Shown piece by piece: positions 9,720 through 19,985 of a DNA stretch of 64,000 nt. This DNA is from Pseudomonas sp. ICMP22404. GTDB lineage: Bacteria > Pseudomonadota > Gammaproteobacteria > Pseudomonadales > Pseudomonadaceae. A program made the translations under genes and the position numbers. Below the pieces are notes generated by a model that saw only the letters and a list, made by a program, of their open reading frames with translations, was not told the DNA's origin and searched no databases. The stretch's first letter is position 1. Each line of letters opens with the position of its first letter. The DNA is taken from positions 1 through 64,000 of the forward strand of contig NZ_VCNG01000001.1 of the NCBI RefSeq assembly GCF_006227205.1, in the 5' to 3' direction.

Positions 9720-10367
9720 ATGACTACCCAACGTCACTACTCGCCGATTGACCGCCTGCTGTTGCAGGCCGATACCGCGATGCGCACGCTGTTGCCCTTC
9801 AGTGGTCAACCGTACCGCCCATCCCCGGCCATCGTGCAGCCGGACGCGCAACTGAGTGACGAGCAGACCCGCCATGTTGCCGGACTGATGCGTATCAACC
9901 ACACCGGCGAGGTCTGTGCCCAGGCGTTGTACCAGGGCCAGGCGCTGACAGCGAAGCTGCCTAAGGTGCGCGAGGCAATGGAGCATGCCGCCGAGGAAGA
10001 AGTCGACCACCTGGTCTGGTGCGAACAACGCATTCGCCAACTGGGCAGCCATACCAGCGTGCTGAATCCGCTGTTCTACGGGATGTCATTCGGAATAGGC
10101 GCCGTCGCCGGGCTGATCAGCGATAAGGTCAGCCTCGGTTTCGTTGCCGCCACCGAACATCAGGTGTGTAAGCACCTGAATGAACACCTGGAGCAATTGC
10201 CGGCGGAGGATGAAAAGTCGCGGGCGATCCTGGAGCAGATGCGCGAAGATGAAGAACACCATGCAGAAAGCGCATTGGAGGCCGGTGGTTTCCGCTTTCC
10301 GGCACCGGTGAAATTCGGCATGAGTCTGCTGGCGAAGGTCATGACCAAGAGCACTTATCGGATCTGA
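9720..10367 (+). CDS. coq7: Ubiquinone biosynthesis di-iron hydroxylase
   Basis: Hydroxylates 2-polyprenyl-3-methyl-6-methoxy-1,4-benzoquinone in ubiquinone synthesis, acting at the membrane. The 215-residue product has the two duplicated di-iron helical motifs: NHTGEVCAQ and [11 protein letters not shown] in the first half, and [14 protein letters not shown] and [10 protein letters not shown] in the second. A strong ribosome site GGAGGT (9711-9716) precedes the ATG. It is convergent with speD across a terminator. Confidence 0.95.
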   Translation: MTTQRHYSPIDRLLLQADTAMRTLLPFSGQPYRPSPAIVQPDAQLSDEQTRHVAGLMRINHTGEVCAQALYQGQALTAKLPKVREAMEHAAEEEVDHLVWCEQRIRQLGSHTSVLNPLFYGMSFGIGAVAGLISDKVSLGFVAATEHQVCKHLNEHLEQLPAEDEKSRAILEQMREDEEHHAESALEAGGFRFPAPVKFGMSLLAKVMTKSTYRI

Positions 10368-10395
10368 CAGAAGCATCCCCGTGCTTTCAGAAAAC

Positions 10396-10423
10396 AAAAA
10401 AGGCGACTTCCGTCGCCTTTTTT
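10396..10423. terminator. Bidirectional terminator between coq7 and speD
   Basis: aaaaaaggcgac / gtcgcctttttt form a 12-bp stem with a 4-base loop between convergent genes. The T-run on each strand makes it a classic intrinsic terminator both ways. Confidence 0.93.
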
Positions 10424-10435
10424 GCATCTGAAATT

Positions 10436-11230
10436 TCAGCGCGGCATGTTGCGTGCGTAGAAAATTTCCAGCATCTCATGCTTCACACGCTCTTCCACCT
10501 GGTCACGCTGTTCAGCAGACAGGTTGCTGGTGGCATCGCCGAACAGGTAGTTGTCCAGTTCAAAGTCCTTGAGCAGCATCTTGGTGTGGAACAGGTTTTC
10601 CTGATACACGTTCACGTCGGTCATCTGATACGCGTCACGGGTATCTTCGGACAGGTAGTTCTGAATCGAATTGATCTCGTGATCGATAAAGTGCTTGTGA
10701 CCTTCCACATCGCGGGTAAAACCACGCACGCGGTAATCCACGGTCACGATATCCGAGTCGAACTGGTGGATCAGGAAATTGAGTGCCTTGAGCGGTGAAA
10801 TGACGCCACAGGTCGAAACATCAATGTCCACACGGAACGTTGCAATACCGTCTACCGGATGTATTTCCGGGTAGGTGTGCACCGTGATGTGGCTCTTGTC
10901 GAGGTGGGCCAGGATAATTTCGGGCAATGGGCCCGGGGACTCTTCGATCTGGCTGTCGGTCGGTGTCACCGGCTCTTCCGAGATCAGAATGGTCACGCTG
11001 GCGCCTTGGGGTTCATAGTCCTGACTGGCGATGTTCAGGATGTTGGCACCAATGATATCGACAACTTCCGTGAGGATCTGCGTGAGGCGCTTGGCGTTGT
11101 ACTCTTTATTGATGTACTCGACGTAGGCCTGCTGGTCTTGCGGGGTTTCCGCATAGCAGATGTCATAGATGTTGAAGCTCAAGGTCTTTGTCAGGTTGTT
11201 GAAACCATGGAGCTTGAGTTTGCTTTTCAC
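10436..11230 (-). CDS. speD: S-adenosylmethionine decarboxylase proenzyme
   Basis: Makes decarboxylated AdoMet, the aminopropyl donor for spermidine. The 264-residue product is of the enterobacterial class and self-cleaves at the Ser in [13 protein letters not shown] to form the pyruvoyl cofactor. The start is the GTG at 11230 ([10 protein letters not shown]); the open frame above it is not family sequence. The gene is followed by the strong terminator at 10396-10423. An inverted repeat (11285-11305) lies in its leader. Confidence 0.95.
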   Translation of the reverse strand: MKSKLKLHGFNNLTKTLSFNIYDICYAETPQDQQAYVEYINKEYNAKRLTQILTEVVDIIGANILNIASQDYEPQGASVTILISEEPVTPTDSQIEESPGPLPEIILAHLDKSHITVHTYPEIHPVDGIATFRVDIDVSTCGVISPLKALNFLIHQFDSDIVTVDYRVRGFTRDVEGHKHFIDHEINSIQNYLSEDTRDAYQMTDVNVYQENLFHTKMLLKDFELDNYLFGDATSNLSAEQRDQVEERVKHEMLEIFYARNMPR

Positions 11231-11284
11231 CGTTTGAAAACTCTCTGTGTATTGCGGCCCGGCCGCGTGATCAAGCATGCCCGT

Positions 11285-11305
11285 CAGATGCGAACAACGC
11301 ATCTG
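11285..11305. promoter_or_regulatory. Inverted repeat in the speD leader
   Basis: cagatgcg and cgcatctg form an 8-bp stem with a 5-base loop, about 55 bases upstream of the speD start. A second inverted repeat (ccggtc/gaccgg) lies at 11365-11380. They may be an operator or an RNA hairpin; the role is not shown. Confidence 0.35.
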
Positions 11306-11469
11306 CGTAGGACGGTTAACACCTCTTCGCGATGGCGATTTTGGTTGTCTGTCCAGACAAGCGACCGGTCAGAAGACCGGCCACTGCCCTGAAAAAAGTG
11401 GCGCATTATGCAGACGTCGGCTTCCGATCGCCAGAGCTTGCACCGCTTTTATGATAGTTGGATGTCGAT

Positions 11470-11892
11470 TCAACCCAATTCGATGATTTCATAATCGTGG
11501 GTGATTTCAACACCGGCTGCGCCGAGCATGATCGAAGCCGAGCAATATTTCTCGGCGGACAGCTCGATGGCACGCTTGACCTGGGCTTCCTTCAGGGCCC
11601 GGCCCTTTACCACGAAATGCATGTGGATCTTGGTGAACACTTTCGGGTCTTCGGTGGCGCGCTCCGCTTCCAGGAAAGCCTCACAACTTTCGACCGCCTG
11701 GCGCGACTTCTTGAGAATGCTGACAACGTCGAAGTTACTGCAACCTCCTACACCCAGCAGAAGCATTTCCATTGGCCGGACACCCAGGTTCCGACCACCG
11801 GCTTCCGGCGGGCCGTCCATGACGACCACATGACCGCTGCCCGACTCACCGAGGAACATGGCTTCGCCAGCCCATTGGATGCGTGCCTTCAT
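11470..11892 (-). CDS. OsmC family peroxide-reducing protein
   Basis: Predicted thiol-dependent peroxidase-like protein of 140 residues. It has the OsmC-fold reactive cysteine (Cys51 in [16 protein letters not shown]), a second Cys at residue 70, and a third in [10 protein letters not shown]. It is shorter than OsmC or Ohr proper and resembles the YhfA branch, which sits next to crp/vfr in many gammaproteobacteria. The start MKARIQW at 11892 is preferred over the 19-codon upstream extension. It is divergent from vfr. Confidence 0.87.
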   Translation of the reverse strand: MKARIQWAGEAMFLGESGSGHVVVMDGPPEAGGRNLGVRPMEMLLLGVGGCSNFDVVSILKKSRQAVESCEAFLEAERATEDPKVFTKIHMHFVVKGRALKEAQVKRAIELSAEKYCSASIMLGAAGVEITHDYEIIELG

Positions 11893-12130
11893 CGCCAAGA
11901 CTCCACTGTCTAAAAAAAGGGTCGCCAGCTTAGCACAGCCCCCCGGCATGGCAGCCCTTGCCGTAAGTCGCCTGGACCATCTCCATCCAGGTAAATTCTC
12001 GAATCAATTGAGAGTGCCTCTGTTAAGCTGGCGCCCCACCACTGGCTTATCGCCAGCTCATAGCGATTTGCCATTCACGCCCATAAGAAAAACCAGACCA
12101 ACACATCGCGCAGTATTTCGGGACACAACC

Positions 12131-12775
12131 ATGGTTGCCATTACTCCCACATTCAAGATCAAGAATCTCGACAAGCTCTTGATGCATTGCCAGCGTCGCC
12201 GCTATCCAGCCAAACACAACATCATTTGTGCAGGCGACCGTTCAGACACCCTGTTTTTCATCATCAAGGGATCGGTCACGATCCTGATCGAGGATGACGA
12301 CGGCCGGGAAATGATCATCGCTTATCTCAACTCCGGAGACTTCTTCGGAGAGTTGGGGTTGTTCGAACAGGCGGGCAAGGAACAGGAACGCAGCGCTTGG
12401 GTACGGAGCAAGATCGAATGTGAGGTCGCGGAAATCAGCTATGGAAAATTCAGGGAGTTATCCCTGCAAGACCCCGACATTCTTTACGTACTTAGCGGAC
12501 AAATCGCACAGCGTCTGCGTAATACCACCCGCAAGGTAGGCGACCTCGCCTTCTTCGACGTGACCGGTCGCGTCGCCCGCTGCCTGCTGGAACTGTGCAA
12601 GCAGCCCGACGCAATGACGCACCCCGATGGCATGCAGATCAAGGTCACCCGGCAGGAGATCGGTCGGATTGTCGGTTGCTCGCGGGAGATGGTGGGTCGT
12701 GTGCTCAAGGACCTGGAGGAACGCAACCTGGTCAACGTCAAGGGCAAGACCATGGTGGTGTTCGGAACGCGCTAG
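12131..12775 (+). CDS. vfr: cAMP-binding global regulator Vfr (CRP homologue)
   Basis: Cyclic-AMP-responsive transcription factor. The 214-residue product has the cNMP pocket ([10 protein letters not shown] followed by ERSAWVRSK) and a C-terminal helix-turn-helix ([23 protein letters not shown]). The length and spacing match Vfr of P. aeruginosa, which is also beside the trpGDC genes. The start MVAITPTF at 12131 is family-like. Its TAG stop overlaps the stop of the convergent gene in a shared CTAG. Confidence 0.94.
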   Translation: MVAITPTFKIKNLDKLLMHCQRRRYPAKHNIICAGDRSDTLFFIIKGSVTILIEDDDGREMIIAYLNSGDFFGELGLFEQAGKEQERSAWVRSKIECEVAEISYGKFRELSLQDPDILYVLSGQIAQRLRNTTRKVGDLAFFDVTGRVARCLLELCKQPDAMTHPDGMQIKVTRQEIGRIVGCSREMVGRVLKDLEERNLVNVKGKTMVVFGTR

Positions 12776-13467
12776 ACCAGTGCGCGGAATAGATCCCGAT
12801 AAAGCCCCTCAAGTCGCTCCAGCGCATGGGGGGCCGGGAATTTCTCGTGCAGGGCGATGTGGCTCCCGGCACGCACGCGTTGCTCCAAACCGCAGGCTTC
12901 ATTGAAGCGGTTGACTGCGGCAACCATCGACTCGCGTTCGTTTTCCAGCAACAGCGCCCCATGCACCAGACCTACCGGGCGTTGCCCCCCCTTGCTCTGA
13001 CGCCAGCGCTGAGCGGTGCCGACCATTTTCCGACCGTCGAGATTGACGTTGAATCGCCCGTCGCAAAACGCTCCGTCCACCTCGCCCAGCGAAGCCACAC
13101 CGCCCAGTTCGTCCAGCAACTGGCAGATGGGATCGCACAATCGGCGATACGCGGTTTCGATCCGACCGTGGTCGCCTTCGCTACGGGGTGGAGCATAGAC
13201 CAGCGCAATATTGACCGTCGCGGCCGATTGCGGCACCGGCTCGCCACCGGTTTCGCGCAGCAGAACAGGCCAGCCGTTGGCAGCCGAAACTTCGCAAGCG
13301 AGGTCGAACCCCGGCAGGCGACTCAAACGGCGCGGCATCACCAATGCACGGTCATTGGGTCGCCAGAACAGCAGGCCAAATTCGGCATCGCCCGCGCAGA
13401 TACTGGCCAACAGTTCCTGTTCGGCTTGCAGGCCAGCTTCGACGCAAAGAGAGATCACCGACGGCAT
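12772..13467 (-). CDS. Lipoate-protein ligase-like protein (BPL/LplA/LipB family)
   Basis: Predicted cofactor transferase of 231 residues. It has the family's substrate-binding pattern ([21 protein letters not shown]) and the conserved catalytic Lys in [13 protein letters not shown]. Its actual acceptor protein is unknown; it is shorter and more divergent than a standard LplA. It starts 4 bases past the trpC stop on the same strand, so it is probably the last gene of the trpGDC transcript, an unexpected partner for tryptophan synthesis. Its stop interlocks with that of vfr. Confidence 0.8.
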   Translation of the reverse strand: MPSVISLCVEAGLQAEQELLASICAGDAEFGLLFWRPNDRALVMPRRLSRLPGFDLACEVSAANGWPVLLRETGGEPVPQSAATVNIALVYAPPRSEGDHGRIETAYRRLCDPICQLLDELGGVASLGEVDGAFCDGRFNVNLDGRKMVGTAQRWRQSKGGQRPVGLVHGALLLENERESMVAAVNRFNEACGLEQRVRAGSHIALHEKFPAPHALERLEGLYRDLFRALV

Positions 13468-13471
13468 CGGA

Positions 13472-14308
13472 TCAATCCAGCGCCGAACCCGTCACCGGAG
13501 TGCCACGCTCGGGGAAGAACAAGCGTTGCAACTCAGTCCCCGGACTTTCAGCCCGCATGAACGCTTCGCCCACCAGGAACGAGTACACGTCGCTGACTTC
13601 CATCAGTTCGACATCGGCCCGATTGAGGATGCCACTTTCGGTGATGACCAGGCGATCACGGGGGATACGCGGCAACAGGTCCAAGGTGGTTTCCAGGCTG
13701 ACTTCAAAGGTGTGCAGGTTGCGGTTGTTCACACCGACCAGCTTGGTATCGAGGGTTTTCAGGGCCCGTTCCAGCTCGTCGCCATCATGCACTTCGACCA
13801 GCACATCCAGCCCTACATCCTTGGCGACGGAGGCCAGTTCGGCCATTTTCACGTCGTCCAGCGCGGAGACGATCAACAGCACGCAGTCGGCCCCCAATGC
13901 TCGGGCTTCCACGATCTGATAGGGATCGACCATGAAATCCTTGCGGATCACCGGCAGCTTGCACGCCGCACGCGCCTGCTTCAGGTAGTCGTCGTGCCCT
14001 TGGAAAAAATCGATATCGGTGAGCACCGAGAGGCAAGTCGCACCGCCCTTCTCGTAGCTCCGGGCAATATCAGCCGGCACGAAGTGCTCACGGATCACAC
14101 CCTTGCTGGGAGAAGCCTTCTTGATTTCGGCAATCACGGCTGGATGTTTTTTCTTCGCCTGATTGATCAGTGCGTTGGCAAAGCCACGGGGAGCATCCGC
14201 TGCACGCGCCAGGCTTTCCAACTCGGCCAGACTGACCCGAGCCCTGCGCTCGGCTACTTCCTCAGCCTTGCGGGCCAGAATTTTTTCCAGAACCGTTGGC
14301 ACGCTCAT
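13472..14308 (-). CDS. trpC: Indole-3-glycerol phosphate synthase
   Basis: Fourth step of tryptophan synthesis, closing the indole ring. The 278-residue TIM barrel has the family motifs [40 protein letters not shown] and ITESGI. It is monofunctional, with no TrpF half. It overlaps trpD by 4 bases (14305-14308), showing translational coupling. Confidence 0.97.
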   Translation of the reverse strand: MSVPTVLEKILARKAEEVAERRARVSLAELESLARAADAPRGFANALINQAKKKHPAVIAEIKKASPSKGVIREHFVPADIARSYEKGGATCLSVLTDIDFFQGHDDYLKQARAACKLPVIRKDFMVDPYQIVEARALGADCVLLIVSALDDVKMAELASVAKDVGLDVLVEVHDGDELERALKTLDTKLVGVNNRNLHTFEVSLETTLDLLPRIPRDRLVITESGILNRADVELMEVSDVYSFLVGEAFMRAESPGTELQRLFFPERGTPVTGSALD

Positions 14309-15354
14309 CCTTCGTTCTCCACTTTGAATACGGCTGTAAAGGCACCCAGTTCTTCCAGCTTTTCCCGAGCCAGGCCGGTATGCAATGCATCATGGGCCAG
14401 TTCCACGCCTTGTTTGAGGCTGCTGGCGTGGTCGGCGGCGTACAACGCAGCGCCGGCGTTGAGCACGATCATTTCTGCGGCCTTCTGGCCATTCTCGGTC
14501 TTGCGACGCCCCAGGGCATCACGGATCAGCTCCAGCGACTGGGCCGGTCCATCCACCGCCAGGCCGTGCAGACTCTGGCTCTTCATACCCAGGTCTTCAG
14601 GTTCGACCCAGTATTCGCTGATCTGGTCATTTTTTAGTTCAGCCACGAACGTCGGTGCCGCCAGGCTGAACTCGTCCAGTCCGTCTTTCGAATGAACCAC
14701 CAAAACGTGCTTGCTACCCAGGCGCTGCAGGACTTCCGCCAACGGCCGGCACAACGCCTGGCTGAACACGCCCACCACCTGATGTTTCACGCCGGCCGGA
14801 TTCGTAAGCGGGCCAAGCATGTTGAACAAGGTACGCAGGCCCAGGTCACGACGCGGGGCCGCGGCATGTTTCATGGCACTGTGATGGGTCTGGGCAAACA
14901 TGAAGCCGATGCCCACGTTATCGATGCAGCGCGCCACCTGGACCGGCGTCAGGTTCAGGTAGATGCCGGCCGCTTCCAGCAAGTCGGCACTGCCGCTCTT
15001 GCCTGAAACCGCCCGATTGCCATGCTTGGCGACGGTGCAACCGGCGGCCGCGACGACGAAGGCCGAGGCAGTGGACACGTTGAAGATATTGGCACCATCA
15101 CCGCCAGTGCCCACCACATCCACCACGCCGTCCAGGGTCTTGAGTTCGACCTTGTCCGCCAGCTCGCGCATCACCGAGACTGCGCCGACGATTTCGTCGA
15201 TGCTTTCACTCTTCATGCGCATGGCCATCATGAATGCGCCAATCTGCGCATCCGTGCACTGTCCGGTCATGATCTCGCGCATCACATCGCGCATCTCGTC
15301 GGTGCTCAGGTCGAGATGACCAACGATACGACCCAGGGCTGTCTTGATATCCAT
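14305..15354 (-). CDS. trpD: Anthranilate phosphoribosyltransferase
   Basis: Attaches phosphoribosyl to anthranilate. The 349-residue product has the PRPP-binding [16 protein letters not shown] and the [18 protein letters not shown] segment. It follows trpG after 9 bases and overlaps trpC by 4. Confidence 0.97.
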   Translation of the reverse strand: MDIKTALGRIVGHLDLSTDEMRDVMREIMTGQCTDAQIGAFMMAMRMKSESIDEIVGAVSVMRELADKVELKTLDGVVDVVGTGGDGANIFNVSTASAFVVAAAGCTVAKHGNRAVSGKSGSADLLEAAGIYLNLTPVQVARCIDNVGIGFMFAQTHHSAMKHAAAPRRDLGLRTLFNMLGPLTNPAGVKHQVVGVFSQALCRPLAEVLQRLGSKHVLVVHSKDGLDEFSLAAPTFVAELKNDQISEYWVEPEDLGMKSQSLHGLAVDGPAQSLELIRDALGRRKTENGQKAAEMIVLNAGAALYAADHASSLKQGVELAHDALHTGLAREKLEELGAFTAVFKVENEG

Positions 15355-15363
15355 GGAAAGTCC

Positions 15364-15957
15364 TTAGCGCGTGCCGCCGGTTTGTTTGAGGAAATTGGCG
15401 AACAGCTCGTGGCCCTGTTCGGTAAGGATGGACTCGGGGTGGAACTGCACACCCTCGATGTTCAACGTCTTGTGGCGCAATCCCATGATTTCATCCACCG
15501 ATCCGTCTTCCAACTGGGTCCATGCGGTCAGCTCCAGGCAGTCGGGCAGGGTTTCGCGCTTGACGATCAGGGAGTGATAGCGGGTGACGGTGAGCGGACG
15601 GTTCAGGCCTTCGAACACGCCCTTGTCTTCATGAAATACCGGACTGGTCTTGCCGTGCATGACCTGCCGGGCCCGCACCACATCGCCGCCAAAGGCCTGT
15701 CCGATCGATTGATGGCCCAGGCAGACCCCCAGGATGGGCAGTTTGCCGGCGAAATACTTGATGGCTTCGATGGAGACGCCCGCTTCGGTCGGCGTGCACG
15801 GGCCTGGTGAAACCACAATGCGCTCAGGCTTGAGGGCTTCGATCTCGGCAATGGTCAATTCGTCGTTGCGCACCACCTTCACTTCGGAGCCCAGCTCGCC
15901 GAGGTACTGCACAACGTTGTAGGTAAAGGAGTCGTAATTATCGATCATCAGCAACAT
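15364..15957 (-). CDS. trpG: Anthranilate synthase glutamine amidotransferase subunit
   Basis: Supplies ammonia from glutamine to TrpE. The 197-residue class I amidotransferase has the nucleophile Cys in [14 protein letters not shown] and the His-Glu pair in [10 protein letters not shown]. It heads the trpGDC unit. TrpE is encoded 2.4 kb away, beyond estA. The start [14 protein letters not shown] is standard. A 28-codon Trp-containing leader ORF lies upstream (16119-16205). Confidence 0.96.
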   Translation of the reverse strand: MLLMIDNYDSFTYNVVQYLGELGSEVKVVRNDELTIAEIEALKPERIVVSPGPCTPTEAGVSIEAIKYFAGKLPILGVCLGHQSIGQAFGGDVVRARQVMHGKTSPVFHEDKGVFEGLNRPLTVTRYHSLIVKRETLPDCLELTAWTQLEDGSVDEIMGLRHKTLNIEGVQFHPESILTEQGHELFANFLKQTGGTR

Positions 15958-16068
15958 GGCGTAAGCAACCTATTGAATTCACTGACTTTAAATACAGCCT
16001 TCGAAGAGAACCCGCACGGTACTGCGCCTGGCCGGGCATATCGTGCACCAGCGAAACGGCTTTCAAGC

Positions 16069-16108
16069 GGGTAAAAAAGGCAAATCGGTACAGGTCCGGC
16101 AAGGCCGG
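16069..16108 (-). promoter_or_regulatory. Candidate trpG attenuator region
   Basis: On the minus strand, about 10 bases after the leader-peptide stop, CCGGC-CTT-GCCGG forms a 5-bp hairpin (16096-16108). A run of six T follows at 16073-16078. A hairpin with a similar position and core (GCCGG-TTAT-CCGGC) follows the Trp-rich tail before trpE. The exact terminator and antiterminator pairings were not resolved by eye. Confidence 0.45.
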
Positions 16109-16118
16109 CAGAGAACGG

Positions 16119-16205
16119 TCAGGCGCGCCAACGCCAACGGGCGTGAGCCTTGATCATTTGATCCAGAAGTTTGCTGACAATCGACACGGGGGAAGTCTCG
16201 TTCAT
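16119..16205 (-). CDS. Candidate trp leader peptide upstream of trpGDC
   Basis: A 28-codon reading frame on the minus strand (ATG at 16205, TGA at 16119) ends in MIKAHARWRWRA, with two Trp codons (TGG CGT TGG) just before the stop. It lies about 160 bases upstream of trpG. The last 19 residues align with the C-terminus of Gph, which precedes trpE. Translation may begin at the first ATG or at the internal ATG before IKAHARW; neither has a strong ribosome site. A stalling leader for attenuation is the natural reading, and attenuation of trpE and trpGDC has been reported for Pseudomonas putida. Confidence 0.6.
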   Translation of the reverse strand: MNETSPVSIVSKLLDQMIKAHARWRWRA

Positions 16206-16359
16206 ACGTCCCGGCACAGTAGCTTAGCTAGGCGGAGCGCGCAATATGAGCGACCCGACGGGCTTGCAAACAATCGCAACGTTCCGGATGGATGGCCGAA
16301 CGCAAACAGTCTGGCGCTGTCGTTATTCCAACAACGACAAGACAAAACGGACTTTGCCC

Positions 16360-18258
16360 ATGATCAGACAAACGTTGTTCATTCCCGTCACCGCTTGCCT
16401 GCTGGTGATGGCCGGTACCCACGCAAGCGCAGCCCCCTACTCCAGCTTCATCGTCTTCGGCGACAGCCTCAACGACGCCGGCCAGCTCACCGACCCCGAC
16501 GGACCGGCCGGGGCAACCCGACGCTTTACCAACCGTACCGGCCCGGTCTACCTGGATGGCAGCGGCGAGGTCTATTCCGCCAACGCCACCCAACTGCTCG
16601 GTGGACGGTTGGGCTACTCCGCCGATGAAACCGCCGCCTCGACCTCGGCGGCCCGTGCCAGCGCGGGCTTGGCGGATGGCAACAACTGGGCCGTGGGTGG
16701 CTATCGTACCGACCAGATTCTCGACTCGATCACCACCGTTTCCGATACCGGCGAACGTAGTCGTGCCGGCTACCTGGCCAACGGACGGCGCGCCGACCCG
16801 AACGCCCTGTATTACATTTCCGGAGGCGGTAACGATTTTCTCCAAGGCCTGGTGTTAAGCCCTGTGCAGGCGCGCGCCGCCGCGAACCGCCTGGCCGACA
16901 GTGTCCAGACCCTGCAAACGGCGGGCGCCCGATACGTAATGGTCTGGCTGCTGCCCGACCTCGGCCTGACACCAGCCTTGAATGGCACCCCTTTGCAGAG
17001 TGCTGTCTCGCAACTCAGCAACCAGTTCAACCAGCAGTTGATCACCCGACTGCAAGGTATCGACGCCGAAGTCATTCCACTGAATGTTCCACTGTTGCTG
17101 CAGGAAAGCTTCGCCGCCCCCGCACGATTCGGCTTTGCCAGTGGTACGAACCTCGTCGCTACTTGTTTCAGCGGTAATGGCTGCACGGAAAACCCGACTT
17201 ATGGCATCCACAGCGCCACACCTGATCCGAGCAAACTGGTCTACAACGATTCGGTCCACCCCACCGAAGCCGGACAGAAGCTGATCGCCGACTATGCCTA
17301 CTCCCTGCTCTCGGCACCCTGGGAGCTGACATTGCTGCCTGAAATGGCCCATTCGACGCTGCGTGCCCACCAGGACGAGCTACGCAACCAATGGCAATCG
17401 GACTGGGACAGCTGGCAAGCGGTTGGTCAGTGGCGAGCGATCGTCGCGGGCGGCGGCCAGCATCTGGACCTGGACAGCCAGAGCAACAGCGCCAGCGCCG
17501 ATGGCAGTGGCCAGAGCCTGAATATCGGAGGCAGTTACCGCCTCAGCGAAGCCTGGCGCGTCGGGGTGGCCGCCGGTTTCTATCGCCAGGACATGGAAGC
17601 AGGTCATAACGACTCGGACTACACGCTCAACAGCTACCTGGCCACCGCCTTTGCCCAGTTCCAGCAGAATCGCTGGTGGGCCGATGCTGCGCTGACCGGC
17701 GGCAAGCTCGACTACGACAACCTGGAACGCAAGTTCGACCTGGGCGCCAGCCAGGCACAGGAAAAAGGCGATACCGACGGTCGTCTCTGGGCGTTCAGCA
17801 GTCGCGTGGGCTACGACATTGCCCGGCCCGGCAGTGAATGGCACCTGTCACCGTTCATCAGTGCCGATTATGCGAAGGTAGAAGTCGACGGTTATTCCGA
17901 GAAGAGCAACCGTTCCACGGCCCTGACATTCGATGATCAGACCCGTGACTCGAAACGCCTGGGCATTGGCTTACAGGGCAAATACAACTTCACCCGCCAG
18001 ACCCAGGTGTTTGGCGAATACGCCCACGAACGTGAGTATGAAGATGATACGCAGAAGGTGAACATTGCCCTCAACAGCCTGCCGGCCAACGACTTCACGC
18101 TTGAAGGCTATACGCCACAGAGCCACCTGAGTCGCCTGAGTCTGGGGATCAGCCATAAGCTGACCAACGATCTGGCACTGCGGGGCGGTTATACATTGCG
18201 CAAGGATGATGATTTCACCCAGCAAGGGGTGAATGTCGGGGTCAGTCTGGACTTTTGA
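16360..18258 (+). CDS. estA: Esterase autotransporter EstA (GDSL family)
   Basis: Outer-membrane esterase that stays attached to the cell surface through its own barrel. The 632-residue product has a signal peptide (about residues 1-24, ending ASA), a GDSL lipase domain with the nucleophile Ser36 in FGDSLNDAG and the Asp/His pair in [10 protein letters not shown] near residue 300, then a C-terminal beta-barrel from about residue 370 ending in Phe (VSLDF), the outer-membrane sorting signal. The start at 16360 is chosen because the signal peptide begins there. In P. aeruginosa EstA is linked to rhamnolipid production and motility. Confidence 0.93.
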   Translation: MIRQTLFIPVTACLLVMAGTHASAAPYSSFIVFGDSLNDAGQLTDPDGPAGATRRFTNRTGPVYLDGSGEVYSANATQLLGGRLGYSADETAASTSAARASAGLADGNNWAVGGYRTDQILDSITTVSDTGERSRAGYLANGRRADPNALYYISGGGNDFLQGLVLSPVQARAAANRLADSVQTLQTAGARYVMVWLLPDLGLTPALNGTPLQSAVSQLSNQFNQQLITRLQGIDAEVIPLNVPLLLQESFAAPARFGFASGTNLVATCFSGNGCTENPTYGIHSATPDPSKLVYNDSVHPTEAGQKLIADYAYSLLSAPWELTLLPEMAHSTLRAHQDELRNQWQSDWDSWQAVGQWRAIVAGGGQHLDLDSQSNSASADGSGQSLNIGGSYRLSEAWRVGVAAGFYRQDMEAGHNDSDYTLNSYLATAFAQFQQNRWWADAALTGGKLDYDNLERKFDLGASQAQEKGDTDGRLWAFSSRVGYDIARPGSEWHLSPFISADYAKVEVDGYSEKSNRSTALTFDDQTRDSKRLGIGLQGKYNFTRQTQVFGEYAHEREYEDDTQKVNIALNSLPANDFTLEGYTPQSHLSRLSLGISHKLTNDLALRGGYTLRKDDDFTQQGVNVGVSLDF

Positions 18259-18268
18259 TCGAGGCCCC

Positions 18269-18359
18269 CTGTGGGAGCGAGCCTGCTCGCGATGGCGACA
18301 CATCAGACACATTGCTCTTGAAGTGCCGCCGTCAATCGCGAGCAGGCTCGCTCCCACAG
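18269..18359. repeat. REP pair after estA
   Basis: Two copies of the REP unit (ctgtgggagcgagcctgctc plus cgcgat) face each other at 18269-18293 and 18335-18359 across about 41 bases, making a large hairpin downstream of estA and of convergent trpE. Typical of pseudomonad REP doublets. Confidence 0.9.
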
Positions 18360-18387
18360 TGATTGTGGCTCACAGATGCAGGTGAAC

Positions 18388-19869
18388 TCAGTCGCTCGGA
18401 GTCTGCTCGGCCAGCGCCACGGCACGGAACATTGCCCGGCGCTTGTTCAGGGTTTCTTCCCATTCCAGCACTGGTACCGAATCGGCAACGATGCCGCCAC
18501 CGGCCTGCACATGGAGTTCGCCGTTCTTGATCACGGCCGTCCGGATGGCAATGGCGGTGTCCATGTTGCCGTTCCAGGCGAAATAACCCACGGCACCACC
18601 GTATACACCACGCTTGACCGGTTCCAGTTCATCGATGATTTCCATCGCGCGGATTTTTGGCGCACCGGACAAGGTCCCCGCCGGCAGGATCGCCCGCAAG
18701 GCGTCCATGGCCGTCAACCCGGCCTTCAACTGGCCGGTGACGTTCGACACGATGTGCATCACGTTGGAATAACGTTCGATGACCATCTTCTCGGTGAGCT
18801 TCACCGAGCCGACCTCCGAAACCCGCCCGGTATCGTTGCGGCCCAGGTCGATCAGCATCAGGTGCTCGGCGATTTCCTTGGCATCCGACAACAGGTCCTC
18901 TTCCAGCGCCCGATCCGCCTCCTCCGTCGCGCCACGAGGGCGGGTGCCGGCAATCGGTCGCACGGTGATCAGGTTGTCCTCGACTCGCACCAGCACTTCC
19001 GGCGAACTGCCCACGACGTGGAAATCACCGAAATTGAAGAAGTACATGTAAGGCGTCGGGTTGAAGCAGCGCAATGCCCGGTACAGATCGATGGGCGCGG
19101 CCTTGAAGTCGATGGACATCCGTTGCGACGGCACCACCTGCATGCAGTCGCCCGCCAGGATGTATTCCTTGATGGTATCGACGGCCCTTTCGTAATCGGC
19201 CTGGGTAAAGCTGGAACGGAACACTGGATCGGCCGCCGCCTGCTTGCTGAAATCCAGCCCCGGACGCGGGGTGATCGGCTGACGAAGCTTTTCCAACAGG
19301 TCCTGCAGGCTTTTCTGACCTTGCTCGTAAGCATCGTCCTGGGAAGGATCCGCCAGGACAATCGCGTGCATCTTGCCAGCGAGGTTGTCGAAGACCACCA
19401 CCGCATCGGAAACCATCAGCAGGATGTCCGGCACGCCCAGGGGGTCCGGGTTCGGGCAAGTGCCCAGGCGTTTTTCCACATAGCGCACGCAGTCGTAGCC
19501 GAAATACCCCACCAGGCCACCGTTGAACCGTGGCAGACCGGGGATGGTCGGCACGTTGTAGCGGGCCTTGAAGGTTTCGACGAAGGCCAGCGGGTCTTCG
19601 ACCTCGTGGCTTTCGATCTCGACGCCGTCATGGGTCACGCTGATGCGATGGTCATGGACCCGCAGCACCGTACGGCACGGCAGGCCGATGATGGAGTAAC
19701 GGCCCCATTTTTCGCCGCCCTGCACCGATTCGAGCAGGTAGGAATTGGGCTGGTCGGCCAGCTTGAGGTAGATCGACAGCGGTGTGTCGAAGTCGGCCAG
19801 GGTTTCGCAGGCGAGCGGGATACGGTTGTAGCCGGCAGCGGCCAGGCGCAGGAATTCTTCGCGGATCAT
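18388..19869 (-). CDS. trpE: Anthranilate synthase component I
   Basis: Converts chorismate and ammonia to anthranilate with TrpG. The 493-residue product carries the tryptophan feedback motif [15 protein letters not shown] and the chorismate-binding C-terminal half (PERMS-type [43 protein letters not shown]). ATG at 19869 follows GAGG and replaces the ATG six codons upstream. It follows gph, whose C-terminal codons look like its leader peptide. Confidence 0.97.
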   Translation of the reverse strand: MIREEFLRLAAAGYNRIPLACETLADFDTPLSIYLKLADQPNSYLLESVQGGEKWGRYSIIGLPCRTVLRVHDHRISVTHDGVEIESHEVEDPLAFVETFKARYNVPTIPGLPRFNGGLVGYFGYDCVRYVEKRLGTCPNPDPLGVPDILLMVSDAVVVFDNLAGKMHAIVLADPSQDDAYEQGQKSLQDLLEKLRQPITPRPGLDFSKQAAADPVFRSSFTQADYERAVDTIKEYILAGDCMQVVPSQRMSIDFKAAPIDLYRALRCFNPTPYMYFFNFGDFHVVGSSPEVLVRVEDNLITVRPIAGTRPRGATEEADRALEEDLLSDAKEIAEHLMLIDLGRNDTGRVSEVGSVKLTEKMVIERYSNVMHIVSNVTGQLKAGLTAMDALRAILPAGTLSGAPKIRAMEIIDELEPVKRGVYGGAVGYFAWNGNMDTAIAIRTAVIKNGELHVQAGGGIVADSVPVLEWEETLNKRRAMFRAVALAEQTPSD

Positions 19870-19916
19870 GAGGGTGCCTCGTGGCAAGAGGAGCTGACAG
19901 TCAGGTATGCAAACGC

Positions 19917-19930
19917 GCCGGATAACCGGC
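19917..19930 (-). promoter_or_regulatory. Hairpin in the trpE leader
   Basis: On the minus strand, 10 bases after the gph stop, GCCGG-TTAT-CCGGC is a perfect 5-bp hairpin followed by GCGTTTGC. The bases GGCGCG at its 3' side could instead pair with CGCGCC in the last gph codons, giving two exclusive folds as needed for attenuation. The U-tract is poor. Confidence 0.45.
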
Positions 19931-19940
19931 CAGGATCAAG

Positions 19941-19985
19941 TCAGGCGCGCCAACGCCAGCGGGCCAGGGCCTTCATGACTTTCAT
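19941..19985 (-). promoter_or_regulatory. Candidate trpE leader peptide nested in the gph 3' end
   Basis: Internal ATGs at 19985 and 19976 would give 14- or 11-residue peptides ending ARWRWRA, in frame with gph and using the same stop. The DNA aligns with the trpG leader over nearly 60 bases, including the identical run GTTGGCGTTGGCGCGCC in trpG and GCTGGCGTTGGCGCGCC here. Whether the peptide is made separately or only as part of Gph is not known. Confidence 0.5.

Larger units (their letters stand above)
15958..16359. other. trpG-estA divergent intergenic region
   Basis: Between the divergent trpG and estA starts. It holds the trp leader frame (16119-16205), the post-leader hairpin and T-run, and about 150 bases that should contain promoters for both directions. 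On the minus strand TTGCGC (about 16235), a 16-base gap and TACTGT is a plausible leader promoter. No other gene is visible. Confidence 0.6.

Noticed and set aside
15958-16359. 161-codon frame starting at 16143 on the plus strand
   Set aside because: It overlaps the estA signal peptide region in another frame and has no ribosome site. The minus-strand leader frame is better supported by its match to the gph tail.
18269-18359. Inverted repeats considered as insertion sequence ends or a CRISPR repeat
   Set aside because: The spacing is under 100 bases, no transposase is present and copies are in pairs without unique spacers in an array. They are REP elements.
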